Positions 56,415 through 64,000 of a stretch of DNA of 64,000 nt are shown piece after piece. A program made the translations under genes and the position numbers. Below the pieces are notes generated by a model. It saw only the letters and a list, made by a program, of their open reading frames with translations, did no database searches and was not told where the DNA came from. The DNA lies in NCBI GenBank assembly GCA_902627495.1, contig CACOJS010000009.1, positions 1 to 64,000 on the forward strand, given 5' to 3'. The stretch comes from Hydrogenophilales bacterium (GTDB taxonomy: Bacteria; Pseudomonadota; Gammaproteobacteria; Burkholderiales; Eutrophovitaceae). Position 1 is the first letter of the stretch. Every line of letters starts with the position of its first letter.

Positions 56415-57245
56415 ATGAAAACAATCCGACGGATAACACAAAATGATGTCTCTATTGAACTTGTAGGAGAAAATTTTAAATACTCAAAATATAAAACTAA
56501 AGTTATTGATGTAAATTCAACTACCTTTTTACCACCGGTGGACCCTAAGATTATTGTTTGCGTTCATCTGAACTATAAGAGCCGTCTAGATGAAATGAAA
56601 CGACCACAACCGCCTGCTCCCACTTATTTTCTCAAACCAACTTCTTGTTTAAATTCTCATAAAGAACCAGTCATAAGGCCACCTCAATGCCAATTTCTAA
56701 ACTATGAAGGTGAGATAGCACTGGTGGTTGGAAAAAAAACTCAAAATATCTCCTTAGAGGATGCACCTGAATATATAGCGGGCTATACAATAGCAAATGA
56801 TTTTGGTTTGCATGACTTTAGAGAGACAGACCAAAACAGTATGGTAAGAGTAAAAGGCTTTAATACCCTCGGAGTACTTGGGCCTGACCTTGCAATTGGG
56901 TGGGATTATCGTAATAAAATAATAAGAACTCGAGTAGATAAAATGATCGTGCAAGAAGCAAACACTAACGATATGATCTGGAGTCCAGAGTATTTACTTT
57001 CGGATTTGTCAAGATCTATAACCTTTAACAAGGGAGATGTCATACTAACCGGAACGCCATCCAACTCTAGACCAGTATCACCGGGATGTGTTGTGTCGGT
57101 AGAGGTTGAGGGTCTAGGAGTACTAGAAAATCCAATTATAGAGGGGGAATTGTGTATTAATGACAAATTAGGGGCCCAGCCGATGGACACAACTGCTATC
57201 AGGAAAATTGCTCTCGGCTCAGACTATAAGGAAGAAATTTTATAA
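56415..57245 (+). CDS. Fumarylacetoacetate hydrolase family protein
   Basis: A 276-residue FAH-family enzyme. The divalent metal is probably held by Glu98, Glu100 (NYEGEIALVVG) and Asp129 (IANDFGLHDF). This fold covers hydrolases and decarboxylases/isomerases of beta-diketo acids, including 2,4-diketo-3-deoxy sugar acid hydrolases of the non-phosphorylative L-fucose and L-rhamnose pathways. Its position 30 nt after a sugar-acid-dehydratase-like gene suggests that role (inference). It overlaps the sirtuin stop codon by 6 nt, tail to tail. Confidence 0.88.
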   Translation: MKTIRRITQNDVSIELVGENFKYSKYKTKVIDVNSTTFLPPVDPKIIVCVHLNYKSRLDEMKRPQPPAPTYFLKPTSCLNSHKEPVIRPPQCQFLNYEGEIALVVGKKTQNISLEDAPEYIAGYTIANDFGLHDFRETDQNSMVRVKGFNTLGVLGPDLAIGWDYRNKIIRTRVDKMIVQEANTNDMIWSPEYLLSDLSRSITFNKGDVILTGTPSNSRPVSPGCVVSVEVEGLGVLENPIIEGELCINDKLGAQPMDTTAIRKIALGSDYKEEIL

Positions 57246-57983
57246 AGAAAAATTATGGAACACTTGGCTAATAGCATCATTTATCACTAAATCTGCAATC
57301 ACATCCATATCTGTGGCCTCATTATTGATGATAACTAGTTTTGACCCGCTTTCTTTTGCTAATTTAGGCAGTCCAGCAGCCGGGTACACTTGCAGTGATG
57401 TGCCAATACTAATAAAAAGATCACTAGCCATACTCTTCTGACAAGAAGTTTTCATTTCTTCCTCTGGCATGGGTTGACCAAAAGAAATTGTAGCTGTCTT
57501 TATAAATCCACCACATAAATCGCATACTGGAATTGTACCATTAGACTCAAACCTTGCTCTTATCGGCTCCAATTCATATCTCTCTTTACAATCCAAACAT
57601 TTCGCATAAGTCGAATTACCATGTATCTCAGTGATCTTTTCATCTGGCACTCCCGACTCCTGATGTAAATTATCGATGTTTTGAGTAATTAAATGAGAAT
57701 TGGGCTTACTATTAATAATTATTGCAATTGCTTTGTGTCCTTTATTAGGTTTTGCCTTTTTAATCATCCTCTCCGACTTAAATTTCCGTTCCCATCCTAA
57801 TCTCCTAGCTTCTTCAGATGCTATGAAATCTTGAAAATAAATGGGCTGATTAGTCTTCCAAAACCCACTAGGCCCCCTAAAGTCAGGAATCCCCGAATCT
57901 GTACTAACTCCTGCTCCTGTGAAAACCACAACATTTTCACTATCCTTAATTAAGGAAAATAATTGCGTATAATTTTTATTCAT
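57240..57983 (-). CDS. NAD-dependent protein deacylase (sirtuin)
   Basis: A 247-residue sirtuin that removes acyl groups from lysines using NAD+. NAD-binding GAGVSTDSGIPDFRG (23-37), TQNIDNLHQ (100-108), catalytic His121 (EIHGN), and a zinc site from Cys129, Cys132, Cys154, Cys157 are all present. It lacks the Tyr/Arg pair (YxxR in the helix after GFW) of the desuccinylase class as far as I can judge, so deacetylase activity is likelier. A target could be acyl-CoA synthetases, such as the one at 50567-52564, but that is guesswork. Confidence 0.9.
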   Translation of the reverse strand: MNKNYTQLFSLIKDSENVVVFTGAGVSTDSGIPDFRGPSGFWKTNQPIYFQDFIASEEARRLGWERKFKSERMIKKAKPNKGHKAIAIIINSKPNSHLITQNIDNLHQESGVPDEKITEIHGNSTYAKCLDCKERYELEPIRARFESNGTIPVCDLCGGFIKTATISFGQPMPEEEMKTSCQKSMASDLFISIGTSLQVYPAAGLPKLAKESGSKLVIINNEATDMDVIADLVINDAISQVFHNFSL

Positions 57984-58055
57984 ATCAAAATTAGTATTAA
58001 ATGCTTATCATCCCTTTCACAGTTACACGTAAAGGAAGTTGATTAACCTCCGCTT

Positions 58056-59633
58056 TTATTTTTTACTATTTTTTGTTGCCAAAGCCACATCCAATTTTTT
58101 ATTAATCAATTCAAGTTCTTTTTCTAATACATCTACACGCTGGTTGATAGTTCCTTTTGTATCGATGTGTGTTTTAATTTCATCATCTTTGATTTTATCA
58201 ACATCGCCTGTTGCTTCAGATTGATTTCCAATCCGTCCAATTACCGAAAATGATTTAATGTCACGATTTATACCTTTCATTTTGATTGACTCTCGCTCTT
58301 CAACGTTCACCATGTCCTGCACATGGGCAAAAGTTTCATAAGACATTAAGATTCCATTAGCATCTGAATTTCCTTCCAGTCTTTGTGCCACATTTACTTC
58401 TCCGCCGATAATTGTATAAGTTAGTCGCTGCTCGCTACCAAAGTTACCTACATTACAATAACCGGTATTAATACCCATTCGAACTTCAAATGGATTCGCA
58501 AAACCTTGATTACGCCATTTCTCTTGTAATTCACCCATTCTTTCTTGCATCCTCAGAGCCATTTCCACGCAGGACCGAGCATCGTCCCGTTCGCCTGCAC
58601 TTTCAGGATCGCCAAAAAAAACCATCATTGCATCTCCAATATATTTATCAATAGTGGCCCCACAATCAAGTGCTATAGTGGTCATCTCAGAGAAATACTC
58701 ATTAAGATACTTTGTAAGGTCTTCTGGTTGCAATCCCTCAGAGGTAGATGTAAAATTTTTTATATCACTAAAAAATATACTTAACTTTTTCCTTCGTGTT
58801 GTGATCTCTGTATCGTATTCGCCTCTCAATAAAGCTTCATTGATTTGAGGGGGTATGTACTTAGCTATTTGACGAGATAAATTCTCCATCTCTTTGTTTT
58901 GTTGAAAAGCATCTGTTAGTACAGCCTTGGTTAAACTTGAATTTATATCAACTTTTCTGTCATTTAATATTTGAGAAGAAGACAGCACTGACTTCTCTGG
59001 TTTGAACTCCAGAGTCCAACACCACGTGGAATAACCATAACCAGATTGACCCAACTTTGCCTCATAATTTCGATTCCATCTGTAATACTTCCCAAGAATT
59101 TGATAAAGCTGGGCATCTACGACTCCCCTAATAAAAGGCTCAGAGTAATCTTCAAGGGCCATGGTGCATATATTACGGTATTTGAAATCATCAATTTTTT
59201 CTAATTTATGGCCATACTCGACACCAGGAATTCCCAATGTCATCTCTTTTATAAAAGCACCGGCACGTTCAAAATAAAACTGTAAAACATAGTCTAATGC
59301 GGATTCGTTTGCTATTAAATTTTCCGAAGATAGCCCTTCTATTTTTGTATTTGTGAATTCGATGATAGGTTTACTCATAAATTCTGCGAGCAGCTCTGCA
59401 TTTTTAAACCCAATAGCGATAAGTGCTATTTCCCCATATTTATCAAGAACCGCTTTGTGAATTGCGTTCCTAAGTTCGTATGGATATTGAGTTTCTTTAT
59501 CAATAGTAGTAATTCCGTTTTCCAATAGTACTTCTTCACCAATAGGTCCTAACATTTCCATAGTAGCTATTGTTGATAAGATTACTTTTCCAGAAACGGT
59601 CACCCTCTTAGGCGATCCGGAATCTTCAGACAT
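58056..59633 (-). CDS. Class III nucleotidyl cyclase, array copy 1 (last)
   Basis: About 525 residues. N-terminal domain of unknown family (about 10-215), a linker helix (ENLSRQIAKYIPPQINEAL), then a class III cyclase domain (about 270-465). Catalytic residues on this numbering: metal Asp290 (FFSDIKNFT) and Asp334 (DKYIGDAMM), Lys330 and Thr407 for adenine (TIDKY, LTYTIIGG), Asn414 and Arg418 (VNVAQRLE). All are present, so cAMP production is expected. A short coiled coil closes the protein. No membrane helix. I take the ATG at 59633, which overlaps the stop of copy 2 and follows AAGGGTGG, instead of a GTG at 59645. Confidence 0.88.
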   Translation of the reverse strand: MSEDSGSPKRVTVSGKVILSTIATMEMLGPIGEEVLLENGITTIDKETQYPYELRNAIHKAVLDKYGEIALIAIGFKNAELLAEFMSKPIIEFTNTKIEGLSSENLIANESALDYVLQFYFERAGAFIKEMTLGIPGVEYGHKLEKIDDFKYRNICTMALEDYSEPFIRGVVDAQLYQILGKYYRWNRNYEAKLGQSGYGYSTWCWTLEFKPEKSVLSSSQILNDRKVDINSSLTKAVLTDAFQQNKEMENLSRQIAKYIPPQINEALLRGEYDTEITTRRKKLSIFFSDIKNFTSTSEGLQPEDLTKYLNEYFSEMTTIALDCGATIDKYIGDAMMVFFGDPESAGERDDARSCVEMALRMQERMGELQEKWRNQGFANPFEVRMGINTGYCNVGNFGSEQRLTYTIIGGEVNVAQRLEGNSDANGILMSYETFAHVQDMVNVEERESIKMKGINRDIKSFSVIGRIGNQSEATGDVDKIKDDEIKTHIDTKGTINQRVDVLEKELELINKKLDVALATKNSKK

Positions 59634-61167
59634 GATCTTTTCCACCCTTCAACATGTGATGTCTGATTGCTAGGATTTCTTTTTCTAAATCAACCAATCT
59701 TTTCTCAATTACGTTCGCTTCTTCAACTTTTAGTGGAATTTCTTTTGTATCTCCAGCCATTGACTTGCTATCCGATCGTGCTTCTTTTACTGAGAAAACC
59801 TTAATTTTTCGGTTAATCCCTTTCATGGTAATAGAATCAAGCTCTTCAACATCTACCAAGTCTTGTGCATGAGCATACGTTTCATATGACATCAGTATAC
59901 CTCCGGCATCTGCTGCTGATTCTAACCGTTGAGCAACGTTGACTTCCCCACCTATAATTGTATATGTTAGTCGTTGGTCGCTACCAAAGTTTCCAACATT
60001 ACAATAGCCGGTATTCATACCCATTCTAATTTGAAAGGGATTGGCAAAACCCTGATTCTGCCACTTTTTCTGGAGGTATAGCATTCGCTTTTGCATCCTT
60101 AATGCCATAGCTACACAGGCACGAGCATCTTCCCTTTCTCCACCACTCTCCGGGTCACCAAAGAATACCATCATCGCATCTCCAATATACTTATCTATTG
60201 TCGCCCCACAGTCCAATGCAATTTCAGTCATTTCCGAAAAATATTCATTGAGGTAATTTGTCAGATCTTCTGGCTGTAGACCTTCTGACGTAGATGTAAA
60301 GTTTTTAATATCACTAAAAAAAATAGTTAATTTCTTTCTTCTTGTAGTGATCCCAGTGTCATAATTACCAGCGAAAAGTGCTTTGTGTATTTGGGGTGGC
60401 AAATATTTCCCTAACTGCAAGGATAAATTTTCTATTTGCTCTTTTTGACGTTCAGCATCAAGTAGGACACTTCGAAGGAGTTTATCATTTGCCTTGAATC
60501 GTTCCTCAGCTGTAATCTCCACTGGATTACGTAGTTCCGCATGTGGGGTGAATCGAACTATAAAAACAAAGTTGACCCACCCTCCTTCAAGAGATCTGCT
60601 TCTATCTGGAATAAATTCAAAATCAACATCAAATATATCAGCGACACATTCCAATAAGATAGATCTCCACGCACCCCTTATGAACGTGTGATGATCGATA
60701 TGAAGTGCGGTAATGGTATTTAATTCAAAAACAGCTGGAGATATTTGGTTAACTCTAACACTTCCACTGGTTGTTTCACTCTTAAAATTTTCCCTAACAA
60801 CTTTATCCAGCATATCACCCACTTGAGGCATTAGCTTTTCTAGTAATTTTATATTGTTTTTATGATTAGTGGGATCATTAAGGTGACTTTTATTTTGATG
60901 GCGAAAACTCTTAGAAAAATTAACAAACTCGGAATAATAAACATAGTTTTCAATACCAAAAGCGGTTAATGCCTCATTTCCAAAACGATTACATACTTCA
61001 TCAAAAATAGCTGTACGAATAGAGTAGGAATACTTTTTATCTGGGTCGATAACATCTACACCTTGCTCTCGGAGAACCCTTTCTCCGATCGGGCCAAGGG
61101 CAGCCATCATTTCAATACTAGACGCTACAGCTTTCCCAGGAATTTTGGCCTCTGAAACTTTACTCAT
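59626..61167 (-). CDS. Class III nucleotidyl cyclase, array copy 2
   Basis: 513 residues, the same architecture as the other copies. The N-terminal domain (about 10-225) is recognisable by VASSIEMMAALGPIGERVLREQGVDVID and the later HTFIRGAWRSILLE; the cyclase domain (about 270-465) is complete with FFSDIKNFT, TIDKYIGDAMM, LTYTIIGGEVNVAQRLE. The Lys/Thr pair indicates ATP as substrate. The N-terminal domain differs strongly from that of copy 1, yet the catalytic domains differ at few positions. It starts in the stop codon of copy 3 (ATGA) and its stop lies inside copy 1, so the genes are translationally coupled. Confidence 0.88.
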   Translation of the reverse strand: MSKVSEAKIPGKAVASSIEMMAALGPIGERVLREQGVDVIDPDKKYSYSIRTAIFDEVCNRFGNEALTAFGIENYVYYSEFVNFSKSFRHQNKSHLNDPTNHKNNIKLLEKLMPQVGDMLDKVVRENFKSETTSGSVRVNQISPAVFELNTITALHIDHHTFIRGAWRSILLECVADIFDVDFEFIPDRSRSLEGGWVNFVFIVRFTPHAELRNPVEITAEERFKANDKLLRSVLLDAERQKEQIENLSLQLGKYLPPQIHKALFAGNYDTGITTRRKKLTIFFSDIKNFTSTSEGLQPEDLTNYLNEYFSEMTEIALDCGATIDKYIGDAMMVFFGDPESGGEREDARACVAMALRMQKRMLYLQKKWQNQGFANPFQIRMGMNTGYCNVGNFGSDQRLTYTIIGGEVNVAQRLESAADAGGILMSYETYAHAQDLVDVEELDSITMKGINRKIKVFSVKEARSDSKSMAGDTKEIPLKVEEANVIEKRLVDLEKEILAIRHHMLKGGKDHV

Positions 61168-62813
61168 GAAATTCCTATTTTTTTTAAAATTAATTCTAAC
61201 TGATGATTAATTTTCTTATAGTTTTTTTCCAATCTGTCAACTTTGTCTTCCATCCTCTTTAGGTCCCAGTTTGCCTCTTCACCATTTCTGTGTAATTTCT
61301 TTTTAAATTGAGAAAAGGTAATTGCTGCATCATCATTGGCTAAAGCCTTGGCGGAAAGAACTTTTATGTCACGGTTAACACCCTTCATTTTGATTGAATC
61401 TCTTTGATCAACTTCCACCAAATCCTGTGCATGAGCATAAGTTTCATATGACATTAATATCTCACCAGCATTAGCATTAGCCTCCAATCTTTGTGCTATA
61501 TTTACCTCTCCTCCAATGATCGTATAGGTCAATCTCTGGTCACTTCCGAAGTTTCCAACGTTACAATAGCCTGTGTTTATTCCCATTCTAACTTGGAATG
61601 GATCTGCAAAACCTTGATTCAACCATTTCTCCTGTAGCTCTTGTATTCGGCTTTGCATTTGAAGAGCCATTTCCACACACGATCGTGCATCACTCCTTTC
61701 GCCTTTTGTATCAGGATCACCAAAAAAAACCATCATCGCATCCCCAATGTATTTATCGATTGTAGCACCATGTTCAAGAGCAATATCGGTCATTTCTGAA
61801 AAATATTCGTTTAGATATTTAGTTAAATCTTCAGGCTGCAAATTCTCAGAGGTAGCAGTAAAATTTTTTATATCACTAAAGAATATTGTCAGTTTTTTTC
61901 GCCTAGTGGTTATCTCAGTATCATATTGGCCTGCAAGTAATGCACCGTGTATCTGAGGAGGTATGTACTTTCCAATGTGATTGGATAGATTCTCAACTTT
62001 TGATTTTTGCTTCTCTGACTCTGTCAAAACACTTTTAAGGAGATTTTCTCTCAGCTCAAGCTTTCTCTCTAACACTACTTGCTCAGTAGGTCGTGATATT
62101 GTTCTTTTCTTGAAATCCCACACTAATAGTATTTCACTCCACTCACCATGATCAACACTTTCATCAGCAACAAAACGACTTTTTATCTCCCAAAAAGAAC
62201 CCAAACCTCTGAGCAGGAGATGTGTCACTACACCTTGATAAAAAGACTCTTGGACAATTCTAACTGGGCCGACAATTCTCACTTCAAATGATGTTTCATT
62301 TATCCGGGAGAAATCCACCCGATATTTATCACTATCCGCTGAGTTTAATTTCCGCTGCGTCTCGTCGGACATGTCAATCAATTTTTCAAACACAACCCCT
62401 AGAGCGGTTAGATTATCATCAATTTTTTTTGATTGATGTTGATCAATATTCGGCTCTACTATTTTAGCGTGTAACTCCTTAAGAGTCTCAGGAGTCCAAA
62501 ACCTCTCGCCGTGGAAAAACCCAAAAGCAAAGAGAGCTATTTTTCCAAATCGTTCATGAATAACAGCGTGAATTTCATTTCTAAGTTTCGATGGATAATA
62601 TTTATTCTCATCAATTTTATTTATTCCGTAATGCGATAACACTTTTCTTCCAATTTCTCCGAAATTGGCCATAGTCTCTATAGTTGCAATGAGAAAAGAA
62701 CCAGGGACCAGTTCTTCACCTGAACCCCCTTTTGTTTTATTGGGAGTATTATCATTGAAACCGTTCTCCCTCGAAACTCCTCGCATCGGTAGATTATTTT
62801 GTTTCGTTTTCAT
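61164..62813 (-). CDS. Class III nucleotidyl cyclase, array copy 3
   Basis: 549 residues. A polar stretch of about 35 residues precedes the family N-terminal domain (IATIETMANFGEIGRKVLSHYGI), which spans to about residue 255 and includes ESFYQGVVTHLLLRGLGSFW. The cyclase domain (about 295-490) has all metal, substrate and transition-state residues. A coiled coil ends the protein (DRLEKNYKKINHQLELILKK). No signal peptide or membrane helix, so the protein should be soluble. It starts 42 nt after copy 4 and ends in a 4-nt overlap with copy 2. Confidence 0.88.
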   Translation of the reverse strand: MKTKQNNLPMRGVSRENGFNDNTPNKTKGGSGEELVPGSFLIATIETMANFGEIGRKVLSHYGINKIDENKYYPSKLRNEIHAVIHERFGKIALFAFGFFHGERFWTPETLKELHAKIVEPNIDQHQSKKIDDNLTALGVVFEKLIDMSDETQRKLNSADSDKYRVDFSRINETSFEVRIVGPVRIVQESFYQGVVTHLLLRGLGSFWEIKSRFVADESVDHGEWSEILLVWDFKKRTISRPTEQVVLERKLELRENLLKSVLTESEKQKSKVENLSNHIGKYIPPQIHGALLAGQYDTEITTRRKKLTIFFSDIKNFTATSENLQPEDLTKYLNEYFSEMTDIALEHGATIDKYIGDAMMVFFGDPDTKGERSDARSCVEMALQMQSRIQELQEKWLNQGFADPFQVRMGINTGYCNVGNFGSDQRLTYTIIGGEVNIAQRLEANANAGEILMSYETYAHAQDLVEVDQRDSIKMKGVNRDIKVLSAKALANDDAAITFSQFKKKLHRNGEEANWDLKRMEDKVDRLEKNYKKINHQLELILKKIGIS

Positions 62814-62855
62814 AACTGATTATTTTTTTGAGGGTTTATTCGATTTTCTTGAAAA

Positions 62856-64000
62856 CTATTTCTTTGTTTGTTTCATAATTTTTAAGAAGTAACTATGCAT
62901 CTTGGCATCAAGGGTTTCTAATTTATCTTCCAGTAATCTCATCCTCTCGCCTATCGTTTTTTGTCTTTCGTTCTGTATCATCCTATCTTTCTCTTGATCT
63001 TTTTTATTTTCCTCATCAACATAAAGCCCTGTATCATTTAATTTTCTACCAATAACACTAAATGCTTTTATTTCTCTATTTATTCCTTTCATCTTGATTG
63101 AAGCATTCTCCTCTACTTCAACCATATCCTGTGCATGGGCATAGGTTTCATAAGACATCAAAACTCCGTTTGGACTTGCAGCCGACTCCAATCGTTGTGC
63201 AACATTCACCTCTCCCCCGATTATGGTGTACGTAAGCCTTTGTTCACTTCCGAAGTTACCCACATTACAATAACCTGTATTCATACCCATGCGAACCTTG
63301 AAAGGGTTTGCAAAACCCTGACTGCTCCATTTGTGTTGCAAAACCCCCATCTTTTCCTGCATACACAATGCCATCTCAACACAACTCCGAGCATCTTGAC
63401 GCTCACCTTTACTATCAGGATCTCCAAAAAAAACCATCATGGCATCCCCAATATATTTATCGATCGTCCCACCATACCTCAATGCTATCTCTGTCATTTC
63501 CGAGAAATATTCATTAAGATAATTGGTTAGATCCTCTGGTTGTAATCCCTCTGAAGTAGCAGTAAAGTTGGCAATATCATTAAAAAAGATTGTTATTTTT
63601 TTTCGCCGTGTTGTAATTCTTGTATCATATTCACCTTTAACTAAAGCACTTTGAATTTGTGGTGGCGTATATTTGCCAAGTTGGCCCAATAACCCTTCAA
63701 CTTTCTCTCTTTGTTTATCTGCATCTTCAATAACACATTGAAATAATTTATCACGAGCTTTTTGTTTGTATTCAATAAAGTCAGATTCCACCTTATTGAA
63801 ATCTACCTTATTATTTTTTTGGGAAAATTGAAGCTTCCAGACATATCTCGACCAGCCATTTCCCTGAACACTTTTTTCTCCGTCGATATCTAGTCTGAAG
63901 TCCCATGATTGCGACAAATATTTAATAACCCAGTGCAACATCGAACCTCTGTTGTAGGGCTCCTCATAAGTAATTATAGAAGGATGGCAATAATGAACTT
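62856..64000 (-). CDS. Class III nucleotidyl cyclase, array copy 4 (5' truncated by window)
   Basis: The frame is open to the window edge, so its 5' end lies beyond 64000; the ATG at 63941 is internal, as residues before it (PYNRGSMLHW) align with PFIRGVVDAQ and TFIRGAWRSI of copies 1 and 2. The visible part holds the end of the N-terminal domain, the linker helix LGQLGKYTPPQIQSAL, the whole cyclase domain with FFNDIANFT, TIDKYIGDAMM and LTYTIIGGEVNVAQRLE, and a basic coiled coil. FNDI replaces FSDI but the metal-binding Asp is kept. More array members may lie upstream. Confidence 0.85.
   Translation of the reverse strand, partial: VHYCHPSIITYEEPYNRGSMLHWVIKYLSQSWDFRLDIDGEKSVQGNGWSRYVWKLQFSQKNNKVDFNKVESDFIEYKQKARDKLFQCVIEDADKQREKVEGLLGQLGKYTPPQIQSALVKGEYDTRITTRRKKITIFFNDIANFTATSEGLQPEDLTNYLNEYFSEMTEIALRYGGTIDKYIGDAMMVFFGDPDSKGERQDARSCVEMALCMQEKMGVLQHKWSSQGFANPFKVRMGMNTGYCNVGNFGSEQRLTYTIIGGEVNVAQRLESAASPNGVLMSYETYAHAQDMVEVEENASIKMKGINREIKAFSVIGRKLNDTGLYVDEENKKDQEKDRMIQNERQKTIGERMRLLEDKLETLDAKMHSYFLKIMKQTKK

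Noticed and set aside
58056..64000. The cyclase array as a CBASS or Pycsar antiphage system
   Set aside because: No effector gene (membrane, nuclease, TIR or phospholipase) accompanies the cyclases, and their long sensor-like N-termini differ from Pycsar cyclases; ordinary cAMP signalling explains them better on present evidence.

Overview
The window reads as chromosome from a low-GC (roughly 40% by eye) gammaproteobacterium, most likely free-living and possibly marine. The grounds are the neighbourhoods: guaB-guaA, ratA-rnfH beside smpB, initiator tRNA-rimP-nusA-infB-rbfA-truB-rpsO-pnp, surE-pcm-nlpD, thrS-infC-rpmI-rplT-pheST-ihfA-merR-tRNA-Pro, and lolCD near recJ-prfB-lysS. These are gammaproteobacterial arrangements that lie far apart in Escherichia coli but are packed together here. 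Gene density is very high, with many 1-20 nt overlaps. The species and habitat are inference.

Layout. 1-3072: one end of an integrated mobile element abutting the 3' end of guaA, with a tyrosine integrase, a serine recombinase and three tiny coupled reading frames. 3073-7754: GMP synthesis (guaB, guaA), a small exported protein, ratA/rnfH and smpB. 7813-11773: a glutathione transferase, a gamma-glutamyltransferase-like Ntn hydrolase and a ThDP-dependent enzyme. 11851-20477: the pnp to tRNA-fMet translation/transcription operon. 20630-24709: scpB, scpA and clpB, clpB with a sigma-32-like promoter. 24849-31997: a haem-binding DUF3365 protein, nadC, threonine synthesis (hom, thrC), alaC, an Mth938-like protein, nlpD and pcm. 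32011-40282: surE, tRNA-Pro, merR-type regulator, ihfA, pheT, pheS, rplT, rpmI, infC, thrS, tRNA-Val. 40363-52980: alkA-like glycosylase, a cyclase-TPR protein, lolD, lolC, an RpfE-like protein, recJ, prfB (programmed frameshift), lysS, acetoacetyl-CoA synthetase and a DUF4174 protein. 53053-57983: accessory metabolism and surface genes (UDP-glucuronate decarboxylase type, GT25 glycosyltransferase, enolase-superfamily enzyme, FAH-family hydrolase, sirtuin).

The most unusual part is 58056-64000: at least four paralogous class III nucleotidyl cyclases in one tightly coupled minus-strand array. Their catalytic domains are almost interchangeable, while each has a divergent N-terminal domain of about 200-250 residues that I cannot assign. 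A fifth, differently built cyclase (catalytic domain, membrane helix, TolB-like region, TPRs) lies at 41078-43027. Directly downstream of it is a relic of the 5' end of a lost tandem copy. Together these suggest a cAMP signalling system that has expanded and contracted by tandem duplication.

The sequence also shows control signals for its housekeeping genes: an AUA start for infC, a terminator between the initiator tRNA and rimP, a terminator/attenuator ahead of pheS, a hairpin between rpsO and pnp, the +1 frameshift site in prfB, and promoters for guaB, rpsO, clpB and the initiator tRNA. Only one stretch over 300 bases lacks a gene (54944-55283). I found no rRNA, CRISPR array, insertion sequence or replication origin.
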